This document shows positions 45,130 through 54,553 of a stretch of 64,000 nucleotides of DNA, one piece after another. Where the stretch lies: the NCBI RefSeq assembly GCF_021646545.1, contig NZ_JAKIRP010000026.1, positions 1 to 64,000 on the forward strand, read 5' to 3'. A program made the position numbers and the translations under genes. How positions within the stretch are numbered: position 1 is the stretch's first letter; every line of letters starts with the position of its first letter. This stretch comes from Chitinophaga filiformis (GTDB lineage Bacteria; Bacteroidota; Bacteroidia; Chitinophagales; Chitinophagaceae). The notes under the pieces are model-generated. The model did no database searches. It saw nothing but the letters and a program-made list of their open reading frames with translations, and was not told the DNA's origin.

Positions 45130-45900
45130 TTAATTCCTGTAGTTCAGCGGAATGAACAGGTTCCACTTCTCATAAGGTTTACCATCCTGATAGATCTCAA
45201 AATTGAACCAGCCTGCATGCAGGAAAATAGCCTTTTCCAGTATCAGGAATGGTTCTTTCACTTCCCCGATCTCAAACAGGAAGGACCCGTCGGGTTCAAA
45301 GAATTTAACACTGTATTTCTTAGTCGGGGCGTCCGGCAGTTTTATGTTCACATTCCCATCGGCGGTGGTATAAACATAGTTGGACGGATGCCATACTATT
45401 TTTTCCTCTTTAGGAACCCCATTTTTCTCTTTTCCCGTTCCGTTGGATGTAGTATTTACACCAGCCTCTTTAGCGGCTGCAATCGCCTCTTTTACATCAG
45501 CCAGCTGCAGTTTTTTACTGCCGTCTATCGTGCTGTCCGGAACAGCCAGTACGATCTTTGAATAGAGGTAGCGTCCGTTGTTAAACTGAACGAACAGGCG
45601 GTAGTAGTTGGAACCGGGTAAAGGCCTACCATCCTGGTAGCTCAGTCTGAGCTCGTTCGGATTGTTGATAAGACCAATCGTACTGAAGTTCAGCACACTA
45701 TCCAGTGAGCGTTGTACCCCGATATATTTTACATCTCTGAACCCTGACAGCACATCGAGCTGGATCTTGCCTGTCTTGATCAGCGCAGAGAAGTCTGGAA
45801 ATACTGGCGGTGTTGTGGTAGTCTGTGCCTTAACTGAAAATCCTGACGTTATAAAGACTAAAAATACTGCGAATAGAATAGTACGCGACAACTGCTTCAT
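45130..45900 (-). CDS. Exported protein of unknown function
   Basis: The 256-residue protein has a signal peptide ending VKAQ and a beta-rich chain. Two parts look alike in design: one around 50-115 (YIGVQRSLDSVLNF, GRPLPGSNYYRLFVQFNNGR) resembles fibronectin-like or T9SS-associated domains found in Bacteroidetes surface proteins; the other around 165-256 ends in FNFEIYQDGKPYEKWNLFIP. A charged, Ala/Lys/Gly-rich linker (135-165) joins them. No catalytic motif is recognised. The neighbours give no hint. Confidence 0.75.
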   Translation of the reverse strand: MKQLSRTILFAVFLVFITSGFSVKAQTTTTPPVFPDFSALIKTGKIQLDVLSGFRDVKYIGVQRSLDSVLNFSTIGLINNPNELRLSYQDGRPLPGSNYYRLFVQFNNGRYLYSKIVLAVPDSTIDGSKKLQLADVKEAIAAAKEAGVNTTSNGTGKEKNGVPKEEKIVWHPSNYVYTTADGNVNIKLPDAPTKKYSVKFFEPDGSFLFEIGEVKEPFLILEKAIFLHAGWFNFEIYQDGKPYEKWNLFIPLNYRN

Positions 45901-46117
45901 AGATGCTAATTCCTGTAACCATACTGCCCAATGCTTTCAGTTTTCACAAAAAAAACACTGGTTTTCCTCTTAAGTTGGCAAAAATAATGAATAGACGATT
46001 GAAAATAGTGAACGGCGTAAATATAAACAAATCTGCCATATGGAGATAGTTTCACAGGAGACCATTAACAAGCTTTTAAGAATAGAAGGACGAGTCCGGA
46101 AGGTTTCCTCAGCCATC

Positions 46118-46714
46118 CTATTCTTCAGCAGCAGGAACGTCTAAGCTGCGTGACAGACCGCCTCCCTGGTTCATTACATATATCCCGTTGAACGGTGCCG
46201 ATCTTGGAACGCGAAAGAGGTAGAATTTCCTTTCCGGCGTGTGGAAAGGATCGAACGGATTCCTTACAACCATAAAAGGGATGGTAAGCTGGCAATTTTT
46301 GGTGAAAACATTCCCAATGATGGTTTGCACATCTACATCCACCCAGCGGTTGAGATCATGTACGTCTGGAGTCCTGTTGTCTGTTATAATAGCTACCAGC
46401 CAGTTGTCTTTGAAGTTTAAGGATGGGGGAGTGCTATCTGCCGGAATAGGGGGCCTCATAAAGTACTTATCAAACTCCTCTTTGGTATTAAACGATTCAA
46501 TATTCAACAGCAGATTAAGATTCACTTCAGGTTTCAGCTGATATCCCTTTACAGTATCCAGCGCAAAATCATGTTTGCTGGTGTCTTTACATACGATGGG
46601 AGTTCTGGTCTTTTGCTTTTTGGGCTGATCGGAATTGCATGCACACAAACAGCATGCGAACAGTAATAAAGGGAAAAATGCTAAAAGAGATTTGCCTGAT
46701 ACAAATGGTTTCAT
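46118..46714 (-). CDS. Small lipoprotein of unknown function
   Basis: The 198-residue product has a lipoprotein signal with several Cys near its end (FACCLCACNSDQ), the last being the likely lipidated Cys. The mature part carries a NWLVAIITDNRTPDV stretch and a Phe/Pro-rich end (PFDPFHTPERKFYLFRVPRS). I do not recognise the family. It lies between two unrelated genes on the same strand with 217 and 80 bases on each side, so it is probably transcribed alone or after the PLP enzyme. Confidence 0.7.
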   Translation of the reverse strand: MKPFVSGKSLLAFFPLLLFACCLCACNSDQPKKQKTRTPIVCKDTSKHDFALDTVKGYQLKPEVNLNLLLNIESFNTKEEFDKYFMRPPIPADSTPPSLNFKDNWLVAIITDNRTPDVHDLNRWVDVDVQTIIGNVFTKNCQLTIPFMVVRNPFDPFHTPERKFYLFRVPRSAPFNGIYVMNQGGGLSRSLDVPAAEE

Positions 46715-46794
46715 AGGTTGGGATTGTAGTTGTTTATTGTTTATCGTTTATTGTTATCGTGATTACTCAGCACAAGATTGGTCGCATACTGATA

Positions 46795-47682
46795 TCAGAT
46801 CACTGAACCGGTTGGAGGATTCCCCTGCAAACCTCCCGTATGGATGAGCAGCACATCACTACCTGCCGGGTACCTACCATCCATCACATCCTGCCTGAAG
46901 CCCATCAATAATTTCCCGGTATACACAATATCCAGCGGGATGTGTGTCTCTTCATAAAACAGCCGGATAAATTCCCTCAATGTGGGCGACACCTTTGCAT
47001 ATCCTCCTCCATGATGCTCATGCAGCAATTGCCAATGGGGCAGGGGAGAGGGCGCTAATAATGATAGTATCTCCTCTTCCAGGTAAGCAGCACCTTTGAG
47101 GACGACATAACCACGTATTTCCTGATGAAGAGCAGCGCTGTTGATAAGCCCTGCCAAAGTAGTACCAGTACCTACAGCACACGCGATATGTGTAAAGGAT
47201 GTATCATTCACCAAAGAAAGTATTTCCTCACAACCTTTTGCTCCCAGGGCATTATTACCACCTTCTGGTACTATGTAAGCATCGGGATAAAGCGCGTTCC
47301 AGTCCGTCTCATTTTTAAGGCGGTAGGCCTCCCTGCTAATGAAGTGTAACTCCATTCCTTTTAATGAAGCCTCCTGCAATGTATGACTTAAAACTGAAGG
47401 TCGTTCCCCTCTGATAACACCGGTACAAGCAATACCTGCAAGCCTGCATGCAGCCGCAGTAGCAGCAATATGATTGGAGTAGGCACCACCGAAAGTGAGT
47501 ATCCTTGTTTTTCCCTGAGCAAAGGCCGCCTCAAGATTATAACGCAGTTTAAACCATTTATTCCCCGATACGTCCGGATGCAACAAATCCAAGCGTAGCA
47601 CAGATGCCTTTATGTTGTCAGGCAACCATGAAGGAGAGATGGTTTGAAGAGTAATGTTGTTATAATCGAGTTGTATGTTCAT
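46795..47682 (-). CDS. PLP-dependent D-cysteine desulfhydrase / ACC deaminase-like protein
   Basis: The 295-residue fold-type II PLP enzyme has SGNKWFKLRYNL, where Lys42 probably binds PLP, FGGAYSNHIAATAAA (cofactor phosphate and substrate carboxylate site), and VGTGTTLAGL. Family members open aminocyclopropane carboxylate to ammonia and 2-oxobutyrate, or release sulfide from D-cysteine. In Bacteroidetes without plant association, desulfhydrase or D-amino-acid activity is more likely; the sequence does not decide. It stands alone. Confidence 0.85.
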   Translation of the reverse strand: MNIQLDYNNITLQTISPSWLPDNIKASVLRLDLLHPDVSGNKWFKLRYNLEAAFAQGKTRILTFGGAYSNHIAATAAACRLAGIACTGVIRGERPSVLSHTLQEASLKGMELHFISREAYRLKNETDWNALYPDAYIVPEGGNNALGAKGCEEILSLVNDTSFTHIACAVGTGTTLAGLINSAALHQEIRGYVVLKGAAYLEEEILSLLAPSPLPHWQLLHEHHGGGYAKVSPTLREFIRLFYEETHIPLDIVYTGKLLMGFRQDVMDGRYPAGSDVLLIHTGGLQGNPPTGSVI

Positions 47683-48069
47683 TTAGTGTAAAGGCAAGAA
47701 AAACAAAGTAAAGAACGGAACAAATAACAAAGAAAAAATAAGGATAACAAAAACAAAAGAACAAAGGCGCAAAGGAATGAATTAACAATAAGATGAGGCC
47801 CTGACATATAAGGACAACAACATAAACCAGGCAACCTTACCTCCAATAGCAACCCCGAAGGAGAACGGTTTCAGGAGGAGATGGCGGGCCTTCGGCTCTT
47901 TGACGCACGCTTGATGAAGTTCATAGAGATCTAACAGCTCGTACGCCTGACAGCGCTCAATAGCATTCCAACCAAAGAGGCGCCGACCGCCATCCCTTCC
48001 TGAAACCGCTTGTATCTTCCGCAAAATACCAACACACTCAAAACAACAAAACATTGCAGCATAACATCG
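47683..48069 (-). other. 387-base spacer with an A-rich tract and an odd open frame
   Basis: 47695-47775 is A-rich with many ACAAAG runs. Read on the minus strand, CCTTTGCGCCTTTG (near 47761-47775) resembles a repeat common in Bacteroidetes spacers. At 47782-48054 a 90-codon minus-strand frame looks GC-richer than its surroundings by eye. Its peptide is rich in Cys, Arg and Gly and matches no family I know. It may be a degraded gene fragment or a chance frame. No terminator was found. Confidence 0.35.
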
Positions 48070-50433
48070 TCACTGCCCTATATAAAAGACCTCCGCCGCA
48101 TTTAATTTCTCCCTATCCCTATATATCCCCGCATCCAGCCACGCACCAGTCCCCACATTAAAATACTGCACCTTAATCTTATGCAACCCTTTCCGCAGAG
48201 GTAAGAACCCGCTCCTGTCCTGCAAATCATGCTGACCATCATTATCCACAACAAGCTGATCATCCACATAAAACACCGCCCCATCATCACTATTCAAATG
48301 AAACTCATATAAATCATCCGCAGGTACTTTCACATACCCGCTAAATGTAACCCCGCCATTTTTAAGCGCCAAAGGACGAATATCTATCGCAGGTAATACA
48401 CCAGCACTATCACCAGAAACCGGCAACTGTCGTGCATTATCAAAACTGTTATTAACAAGAGAGAACCGCACACCTTTCTTCCCCGGATTTACAGCCAACG
48501 CAGGAAGATAAGGCTTGCGCACGTAAGTAGCGCTATACAAAGGACTGATACGCCCTGAAGGTAAAACTACGATGCACTGCACAAGTGCACTACCATTTGC
48601 AGGAACAGCAAGTACAAATGGCTGTGTATAAGGCTTGCTCTGTTTGCCCGGCTGACTCCCATCAGTAGTATAATAAATGAAACTACCCTTCACCGGCGGC
48701 TTCAAAGTTACCGTCACAGTAGGAGTTGTTACGACTTTACTCTCTAATCCTACCGGCTCCGGAATACGGAAGTTAACCCCGGCATTATTTAGTCGCGCCA
48801 GCTCTAACGGTAGCTTCCGCATAAAGCGAAGGTAGTTCTTCTTTCCTGGCTGCGACCATGCAATTTCCGACAAAGCTAATGCCCGCGGCCACACCATGTA
48901 GTCCAGCATCTGTTGATCGGGAATGAACTCTGTCCAGATATTTCCCTGTACGCCTTTAATATATTGCCTTTCAGCAGGAGTGAGTGAGCCCGGTAAAGGC
49001 TCGTAGTTGTAGACAGTTTTGAGCGGAAGATACGCCGCAGCGTTGAGTGGCTCGGTAGCAGGTTGCCCCTGTGTATAATCGAAGTAGAGATAGGTATTCG
49101 GCGTCATGATAACATCATGATTTTGCTTAGCCGCAGCAATACCACCTTCTTCACCACGCCAGCTCATGACCGTCGCATTCGGCGCAAGACCACCTTCCAG
49201 TATCTCATCCCAGCCAATGATACTCCTGCCTTTGCTATTTACAAATTTCTCCATGCGATTGATGAAATAACTCTGCAATGCATGTTCATCTTTCAATCCA
49301 AGTTTCTTAATAAGCTGCTGCACTTCGGCAGATTCTTTCCAGCGGTCTTTCAGACATTCATCACCGCCGATGTGAATGTATTGCGAAGGAAAAAGATCCA
49401 TTACTTCTGTCAGTACATCCTGCAGGAAAGTGAACACTGAGTCATTCGCAGGATTTAACACATCTTTGGAAATACCCCAGGTAGTGCGCACTTCATAAGG
49501 ACCGCCGGTATTACCAAATTGCGGATAGGCCGCCAGTACCGCCTGTGAATGCCCCGGCATTTCTATTTCAGGAATGATAGTAATATTCCTTTCAGCTGCA
49601 TATTTCACAATGTCGCGTACTTCATCCTGCGTGTAATAACCACCATAACGCTTACCATCATAAGTAGTACTGCGGCGATGATGCCCTACGATCGTTTCCT
49701 TTCTGACAGCGGCAATTTCCTGCAGGCGCGGATATTTTTTTATCTCGATACGCCAGCCCTGGTCTTCAGTCAGGTGCCAGTGAAAGCGGTTGAATTTATA
49801 CAGCATCAGCATATCGATGAACTGTTTAACAGCAGCAGGAGGGAAGAAGTGACGTCCCACATCCAGCATCATACCACGATAGGCAAAACGTGGATAGTCC
49901 TGGATCTTAACACCAGGTAGGTGGATAGCAGCATGTTGATCAAAAGCATATGACTGCCGCAATTTTACGGAATCCTGTGTCTTGTTGCGGGAAGGATATG
50001 ATGCAATCAGCTTATTCAATGGAAATAGCTGCAGCAAGGTCTGTAAGCCATACAACAATCCATTGGCATCACCCTGCAGGTACACGCGACCGGTATTCAC
50101 TTCCAATATATAGCCATCTGGTTTGCCAGTGCTAGCTTCCACCAGTACGATCATAGGATGAGCAGCCGCCGCGGGCTTCCGGGAATACCCGCTTGCAGGC
50201 AGTTTAAAATTATAATTGCGTTGCAGGAAATCATTCAGGAAACCAGCTACTTTGCCGGCAGCCTGGCTGCTGTAATGTATTTCCGCTCTTTCGTTCAGCA
50301 CAAAACTTCCGGGCATGGAATGCAGCAGCACGGGCTCAGGAATGATAGTGATATCGCCTGTTTTCAGCTGTGCCATTCCATTAAGGAAGCAGAGTGCTGC
50401 GAGAGTTGACAAGAATAATTTCTTCATATGCAT
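48070..50433 (-). CDS. Beta-N-acetylhexosaminidase, GH20, with PA14-type C-terminal domain
   Basis: The 787-residue protein may start at ATG 50433 or 50427 (MKKLFLSTLA), followed by a signal peptide. It has a GH20b N-terminal domain (about 25-175), a GH20 barrel (about 180-540) with HIGGDECLKDRW holding the catalytic Asp358-Glu359 pair, a chitobiase-like C-terminal segment (TDGSQPGKQSKPYT), and a PA14-type carbohydrate-binding domain at the end (FHLNSDDGAVFYVDD). It removes terminal GlcNAc or GalNAc. It follows the fucosidase after 20 bases, so both likely trim host or fungal glycans or chitin oligomers. Confidence 0.95.
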   Translation of the reverse strand: MHMKKLFLSTLAALCFLNGMAQLKTGDITIIPEPVLLHSMPGSFVLNERAEIHYSSQAAGKVAGFLNDFLQRNYNFKLPASGYSRKPAAAAHPMIVLVEASTGKPDGYILEVNTGRVYLQGDANGLLYGLQTLLQLFPLNKLIASYPSRNKTQDSVKLRQSYAFDQHAAIHLPGVKIQDYPRFAYRGMMLDVGRHFFPPAAVKQFIDMLMLYKFNRFHWHLTEDQGWRIEIKKYPRLQEIAAVRKETIVGHHRRSTTYDGKRYGGYYTQDEVRDIVKYAAERNITIIPEIEMPGHSQAVLAAYPQFGNTGGPYEVRTTWGISKDVLNPANDSVFTFLQDVLTEVMDLFPSQYIHIGGDECLKDRWKESAEVQQLIKKLGLKDEHALQSYFINRMEKFVNSKGRSIIGWDEILEGGLAPNATVMSWRGEEGGIAAAKQNHDVIMTPNTYLYFDYTQGQPATEPLNAAAYLPLKTVYNYEPLPGSLTPAERQYIKGVQGNIWTEFIPDQQMLDYMVWPRALALSEIAWSQPGKKNYLRFMRKLPLELARLNNAGVNFRIPEPVGLESKVVTTPTVTVTLKPPVKGSFIYYTTDGSQPGKQSKPYTQPFVLAVPANGSALVQCIVVLPSGRISPLYSATYVRKPYLPALAVNPGKKGVRFSLVNNSFDNARQLPVSGDSAGVLPAIDIRPLALKNGGVTFSGYVKVPADDLYEFHLNSDDGAVFYVDDQLVVDNDGQHDLQDRSGFLPLRKGLHKIKVQYFNVGTGAWLDAGIYRDREKLNAAEVFYIGQ

Positions 50434-50453
50434 AGTCTTAGTATGATTGATCC

Positions 50454-51794
50454 TTATTCATTCGTCAGAAATCCACCTTTTCCCCGATACAATTTTACCG
50501 GGCCTTCCAGTTCTACCGCCAGTACGGTCATGTATTTATCCTGCACGGCAGCAGGAACGTCAATGTACACCAGTCCGGGTACTGTACTCCAGGATATTTT
50601 ACCCACAATCTTGTGTGTAAGTGCCTGCCCGTTACCCACTACGCTGATCTTTTTAATGTTATTGATCAGCCCTTTAACCATTACCTGGCCGCTTACATTG
50701 CCGGACAGGAAGAGATATAAGGTAGTAGAATCTTTTGATAAAGTGGTAGGCCCGTAGAAATGTCCTGCCGGAATACCCGCCACAGTATTGAAGACGGCAG
50801 GGGCATGTTTTTTATTCCAGGCGCCCAGTTCTTTCAATACCGTCAACTGCTCTGCAGGAATTGTTCCATCTTCTGCCGGACCGATATCCAGCAGCATATT
50901 GCCGCCATTGCTGATAGCGTCTGCAAAGATGGTAATGACTTCATAGGGCGTCTTGTAATTGGTATCGTCGGGATGGTAGCCCCAGTTGTTGTTGATGGTC
51001 ATACAAAGCTCCCACCATTTGAAGTTCGGCCTGGAAACAGGGAAGTTCTGTTCGGGGGTATCGTAGTCGCCATAACCCTGCAGGCGGCCATTGATGATGG
51101 TGTTGGGATTATGGTCTGTGAGCATTTTCCTTATTTTTACGGCTTCCCATTCTTCCGCACTATGCTCCCAGTCGCCATCAAACCACCACAGATCGGGATT
51201 ATACTGCTGCATTACTTCTTTTAGTTGTCCCTGGTAGTAATGGAGGAAGCGCTGCCAGCGGGCAGGGTCATTTTTAGCATTATAGCGGCTGCTATCTTTC
51301 AGAAACTGTGGATAATCGGGGTAACTCCAGTCGATCAAAGAAAAATAAGCGCCGGATTTAATCCCTTGTTGCCGTAATGCCGTATATAGGGGAGTGAGTA
51401 CATCGCGTTTGGCGGGAGTGCTGCCTGGCATATCGAGCTTACTGAATTTAGTATCCCATAAGGCTACGCCATCGTGGTGTTTGGTAGTGACAACAGCGTA
51501 GCGGGCGCCGGATTCTTTGATCAGGGCAGCCCATTCTTCGGGACGGTAATGTTTGGCTGTAAAGCCTTTCAGCTGCTGCATGTAGTCGGGATAAGCGATC
51601 TTTTTGTTGTAAAATGACCATGATTCATCCACCCCAAGTACAGAATAGATACCCCAATGGATGAAAATGCCCAGTTTTGCGTCGGCAAACCACTGCATTT
51701 TGTCCTGAATAGCTGCTGGCTGAATGTGTTGCTGGGCCTTGGTGGACTGGAATAGTGAAAGTGTCAGAACGGCTGATAGTAAGAATCGTTTCAT
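50454..51794 (-). CDS. Alpha-L-fucosidase, GH29
   Basis: The 446-residue enzyme has a signal peptide (STKAQ) and the GH29 barrel: KLGIFIHWGIYSV, VTTKHHDGVALWDT (substrate-binding His pair) and DLWWFDGDWEHS, where Asp206 is the probable nucleophile. A beta-sandwich C-terminal domain (about 340-446) follows. It releases alpha-linked fucose with retention. It is the first gene of the pair with the GH20 enzyme and is divergent from the gene at 51980. No fucose isomerase or kinase lies here. Confidence 0.95.
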   Translation of the reverse strand: MKRFLLSAVLTLSLFQSTKAQQHIQPAAIQDKMQWFADAKLGIFIHWGIYSVLGVDESWSFYNKKIAYPDYMQQLKGFTAKHYRPEEWAALIKESGARYAVVTTKHHDGVALWDTKFSKLDMPGSTPAKRDVLTPLYTALRQQGIKSGAYFSLIDWSYPDYPQFLKDSSRYNAKNDPARWQRFLHYYQGQLKEVMQQYNPDLWWFDGDWEHSAEEWEAVKIRKMLTDHNPNTIINGRLQGYGDYDTPEQNFPVSRPNFKWWELCMTINNNWGYHPDDTNYKTPYEVITIFADAISNGGNMLLDIGPAEDGTIPAEQLTVLKELGAWNKKHAPAVFNTVAGIPAGHFYGPTTLSKDSTTLYLFLSGNVSGQVMVKGLINNIKKISVVGNGQALTHKIVGKISWSTVPGLVYIDVPAAVQDKYMTVLAVELEGPVKLYRGKGGFLTNE

Positions 51795-51979
51795 TAAATG
51801 TTTACGAATTAAATAAGTAATAAGCTGGTTTCCCCGATTGGTACGGGATTTGTTATCATGATGGCCCTTTAGGCGTAACAGTATGGTAACAAAAAGAAGG
51901 CGTGAAAATAGTTTTAATGATTAAATTTATCGCCAGGAAATTCATCCAATATATGAAAACACAAAAAACAAGTCTATAA

Positions 51980-52882
51980 ATGCAACCAACTTTATTGATC
52001 CTTGCTGCAGGAATGGCTAGCCGTTATGGTAGCTTAAAACAGATACAGCAGTTCGGCCCCAGCGGTGAAACAATTGTTGATTACTCCATCTACGATGCTA
52101 TCCGTGCTGGTTTCGGCAAGATAGTGTTCATTATCCGCAAGGATTTTGAAAAAGAATTCAAAGAGATCTTTGAACCAAAACTGAAGGGACGCGTAGCTAC
52201 GGATTATGTATACCAGGAAATGGGTGCATATCTGAACGGTTATCCGATGCCGGCTGACCGCGCCAAGCCATGGGGAACAGCGCATGCAGTATTATGTGCG
52301 AAAGATGCCATCAAGGAGCCTTTTGCAGTAATCAATGCGGATGATTTCTATGGTCGGGATTCTTTTGAGAAAGCAGCCGCTTTCCTGAAGAATGACGCAA
52401 AGCCTGATGTGTACAGCGTGATCGGCTACCAGTTGAGCAAAACTATCAGTGAGCATGGTTCCGTTTCGCGCGGTGTATGTGCTGCTGACGACAAGAGCAA
52501 CCTGGCTGCCATCAACGAAAGGACCAAGGTTTACAAAGACGGAGCTCAGATCGTGTATGAAGAAGCCGATGGCAGCAAACATGCGATGGCTCCTGAAACG
52601 CCGGTTTCTATGAACTTCTGGGGTTTCCATCCGTCAGTATTCGACCTGAGTCAGAACCTCTTCAAAGATTTCTTAAAGAAAGATGGTGACAAGCCGAAAT
52701 CAGAATTCTTTATTCCTATCGTGGTGGATCACTTCATCAAAAACAAACTGGGCGTGGTAAATGTCATTCCAACCGCCGCTCAGTGGTTTGGCGTAACCTA
52801 TAAGGAAGATGCTCCGGGCGTACAGGAAAGCCTCTCCGCACTGGTAGAAAGTGGGGAATATCCGGACAACCTCTGGAAATAG
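51980..52882 (+). CDS. NTP-transferase family protein (sugar-1-phosphate nucleotidyltransferase-like)
   Basis: The 300-residue protein starts LLILAAGMASRYGSLKQ, the glycine-rich nucleotide loop of NDP-sugar pyrophosphorylases, and has NADDFYG (about 113-119), where an Asp holds the metal. These enzymes join a sugar phosphate to a nucleotide. Residues 85-105 (GYPMPADRAKPWGTAHAVL) replace the usual LGTA-type segment with PWGTAHAV, common in the Bacteroidetes branch. The sugar is unknown. It stands alone after a divergent spacer of 185 bases. Confidence 0.85.
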   Translation: MQPTLLILAAGMASRYGSLKQIQQFGPSGETIVDYSIYDAIRAGFGKIVFIIRKDFEKEFKEIFEPKLKGRVATDYVYQEMGAYLNGYPMPADRAKPWGTAHAVLCAKDAIKEPFAVINADDFYGRDSFEKAAAFLKNDAKPDVYSVIGYQLSKTISEHGSVSRGVCAADDKSNLAAINERTKVYKDGAQIVYEEADGSKHAMAPETPVSMNFWGFHPSVFDLSQNLFKDFLKKDGDKPKSEFFIPIVVDHFIKNKLGVVNVIPTAAQWFGVTYKEDAPGVQESLSALVESGEYPDNLWK

Positions 52883-53003
52883 GCCTGAAGAATTATAATA
52901 TTTTTGCTATTTGTGTGGATTTTAACTAAACAAACAGCCTTTCATTTAAATATCTTCAAAAAGTAAGGGTTTGTTTGCGAAATGACTAAATCTTTTGGAT
53001 TGT

Positions 53004-53035
53004 ATTGTTTTTTAGTTTAACGACCAATACATTTG
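53004..53035 (+). promoter_or_regulatory. Promoter of the small membrane protein: ATTG-N20-TACATTTG
   Basis: TACATTTG at 53028-53035 is an exact -7 match. ATTG at 53004-53007 is a three-of-four -33 element with 20 bases between. The start near 53041 fits a short leader with AAAAAAGG 7 bases before the ATG at 53063. Confidence 0.55.
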
Positions 53036-53062
53036 TAGAAGCAAAATAAAAAAGGTACCTCC

Positions 53063-53176
53063 ATGTGGGTAAATAAAGACAACAATAAGATCAATCACAT
53101 CGTAGCTCAGCTGAACTGGGCTATCACGCTAGTCGTGGTTGTCGTTGTCATTATTAGCCACCAATATGGAGGATAG
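53063..53176 (+). CDS. 37-residue single-pass membrane protein (new small ORF)
   Basis: ATG at 53063 to TAG 53174-53176. The peptide has a polar N-terminus (MWVNKDNNKINHI), a hydrophobic segment with six Val in a row (NWAITLVVVVVVIIS) and ends HQYGG. An AAAAAAGG tract lies just upstream, a good promoter at 53004-53035, and a strong terminator at 53205-53238, so it is a complete unit about 200 bases long. The valine run is encoded by mixed codons (GTC, GTG, GTT), which suggests the protein is selected. The product could be a membrane-complex subunit or stress peptide; I know no family. A dual-function or purely RNA gene is the alternative. Confidence 0.6.
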   Translation: MWVNKDNNKINHIVAQLNWAITLVVVVVVIISHQYGG

Positions 53177-53204
53177 GTAATCGTGCACAATCACTAAAAA
53201 TAAC

Positions 53205-53238
53205 AACGCCTTCCTCCACAAGAGGAAGGCGTTTTTTT
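53205..53238 (+). terminator. Intrinsic terminator of the small-protein unit
   Basis: AACGCCTTCCTC-CACAA-GAGGAAGGCGTT with seven T at the end. It insulates ilvE, whose ATG is at 53285. Confidence 0.92.
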
Positions 53239-53284
53239 ACGCCCATAAAAGAAGTATCCAAAATCGATTTCTAATATCTGAATT

Positions 53285-54190
53285 ATGTATAGCTATTACA
53301 ACGAGAACACCATTCTTTACGTTAACGGGGAGTATAAGAAAGCCACCGCGGCCACTATCGACCTTTATGGTCAGTCTTTGCATTACGGATATGCAGTATT
53401 TGAAGGTATCCGTGCTTACAAAACAGCTGATGGAAAAGTGAAGATATTCAAAGCGAAAGAACACTTTGACAGATTCAAACGTTCCTGCGAACTGATTCAC
53501 ATGCCTTATCCGTTCAACAACGATGAGTTGATCGCAGCGTGTTATAAGGTGCTGGAACTGAACAATATGGAAGAGGCGTACATTCGTCCGCTCGCTTTCT
53601 GCCCTCCGAACATGACCCTGAAAGCAGCCAGCGAAACACATGTACTGATCTGTGCATGGGAGTGGGGTGCTTATTTAGGTGAAAAACTGCTGCGTGTAAT
53701 GACCTCATCATACCAGCGTCCAAATCCAAAAGCATTCAAGATCGAATCAAAGACTGCAGGTCTGTATGTAAACTCGATCCTGGCTTCACAGGAAGCAAAG
53801 GAAAACGGTTACGACGAAGCGCTGTTGCTGGACATGAACGGCAATGTAGCCGAAGGTCCGGGCGCCAACCTGTTCTTCGAGAAAAATGGTAAGATCTTCA
53901 CACCGCCGCCAGGCAACATTCTGCCAGGAATTACCCGTGCTACAGTTATTGAACTATGCCATGAACTGGGAATTCCGCTGGAAGAGAAGCTTTTCACAGT
54001 AGATGAACTGAAAACTGCTGATTGCGTATTCTATTGCGGTACCGCTGCAGAAGTAGTAGGATGGGATTCTCTTGATGGCCAGGGCTTTGCAAAACCATGG
54101 GCTTCATCCCTGGGTAAACTGCTGCAACAGGCCTATAAAGCCAGAGTACTGGAAAAACAATTCGATCGCGCCGCTGTGCCAGTCGCCTAA
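53285..54190 (+). CDS. ilvE: Branched-chain amino acid aminotransferase
   Basis: The 301-residue fold-type IV PLP enzyme transaminates the keto acids of valine, leucine and isoleucine. It has LHYGYAVFEGIRAY, the PLP Lys156 in ESKTAGLYVNS, DEALLLDMNGNVAEGPGANLF, and ITRATVIELC. It opens the branched-chain cluster, separated from ilvD by a terminator and a new promoter, so the two are probably separate transcripts. The spacer before it holds the small-protein terminator. Confidence 0.94.
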   Translation: MYSYYNENTILYVNGEYKKATAATIDLYGQSLHYGYAVFEGIRAYKTADGKVKIFKAKEHFDRFKRSCELIHMPYPFNNDELIAACYKVLELNNMEEAYIRPLAFCPPNMTLKAASETHVLICAWEWGAYLGEKLLRVMTSSYQRPNPKAFKIESKTAGLYVNSILASQEAKENGYDEALLLDMNGNVAEGPGANLFFEKNGKIFTPPPGNILPGITRATVIELCHELGIPLEEKLFTVDELKTADCVFYCGTAAEVVGWDSLDGQGFAKPWASSLGKLLQQAYKARVLEKQFDRAAVPVA

Positions 54191-54327
54191 GCGCCTGAAC
54201 TCAGTGTACAGATATTCATGAAAACTCGTGCTGATTCAGGTATTTTCCCATATCATGATACCTGGAATGATACATTATTATTCTAAACTGATAGTATTGT
54301 GTCTGACTCAATCAGATAGCTACGCAA

Positions 54328-54366
54328 AGCATCCCGCTTTGTACCACATAAACAAAGCGGGATGCT
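54328..54366 (+). terminator. Terminator after ilvE
   Basis: 15-base arms (AGCATCCCGCTTTGT and complement) with a 9-base loop, then CTTTATAAA. The T tail is short, so termination may be partial. Confidence 0.7.
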
Positions 54367-54521
54367 CTTTATAAACACTTCGTACAGGCTTCCCGTTTCC
54401 TCCCGCCAGGTATTTTTAATAAGTTGGAATTTGGATTTTTAGCGGTACGATATCCAGTACCATAGCGGGTTTGGACATAAAACGAAGAGATTTGAATACC
54501 GGCTAACCGGGCAGTAATTGG

Positions 54522-54553
54522 TTTGGAACTTGGCTTTTATCACTGCTATTTTG
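54522..54553 (+). promoter_or_regulatory. Candidate promoter of the ilvDBNC unit
   Basis: TTTG at 54522-54525 and TATTTTG at 54547-54553, 21 bases apart; the -7 element has one base fewer than TAnnTTTG. Transcription would begin near 54560, 33 bases before ilvD. Confidence 0.4.
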
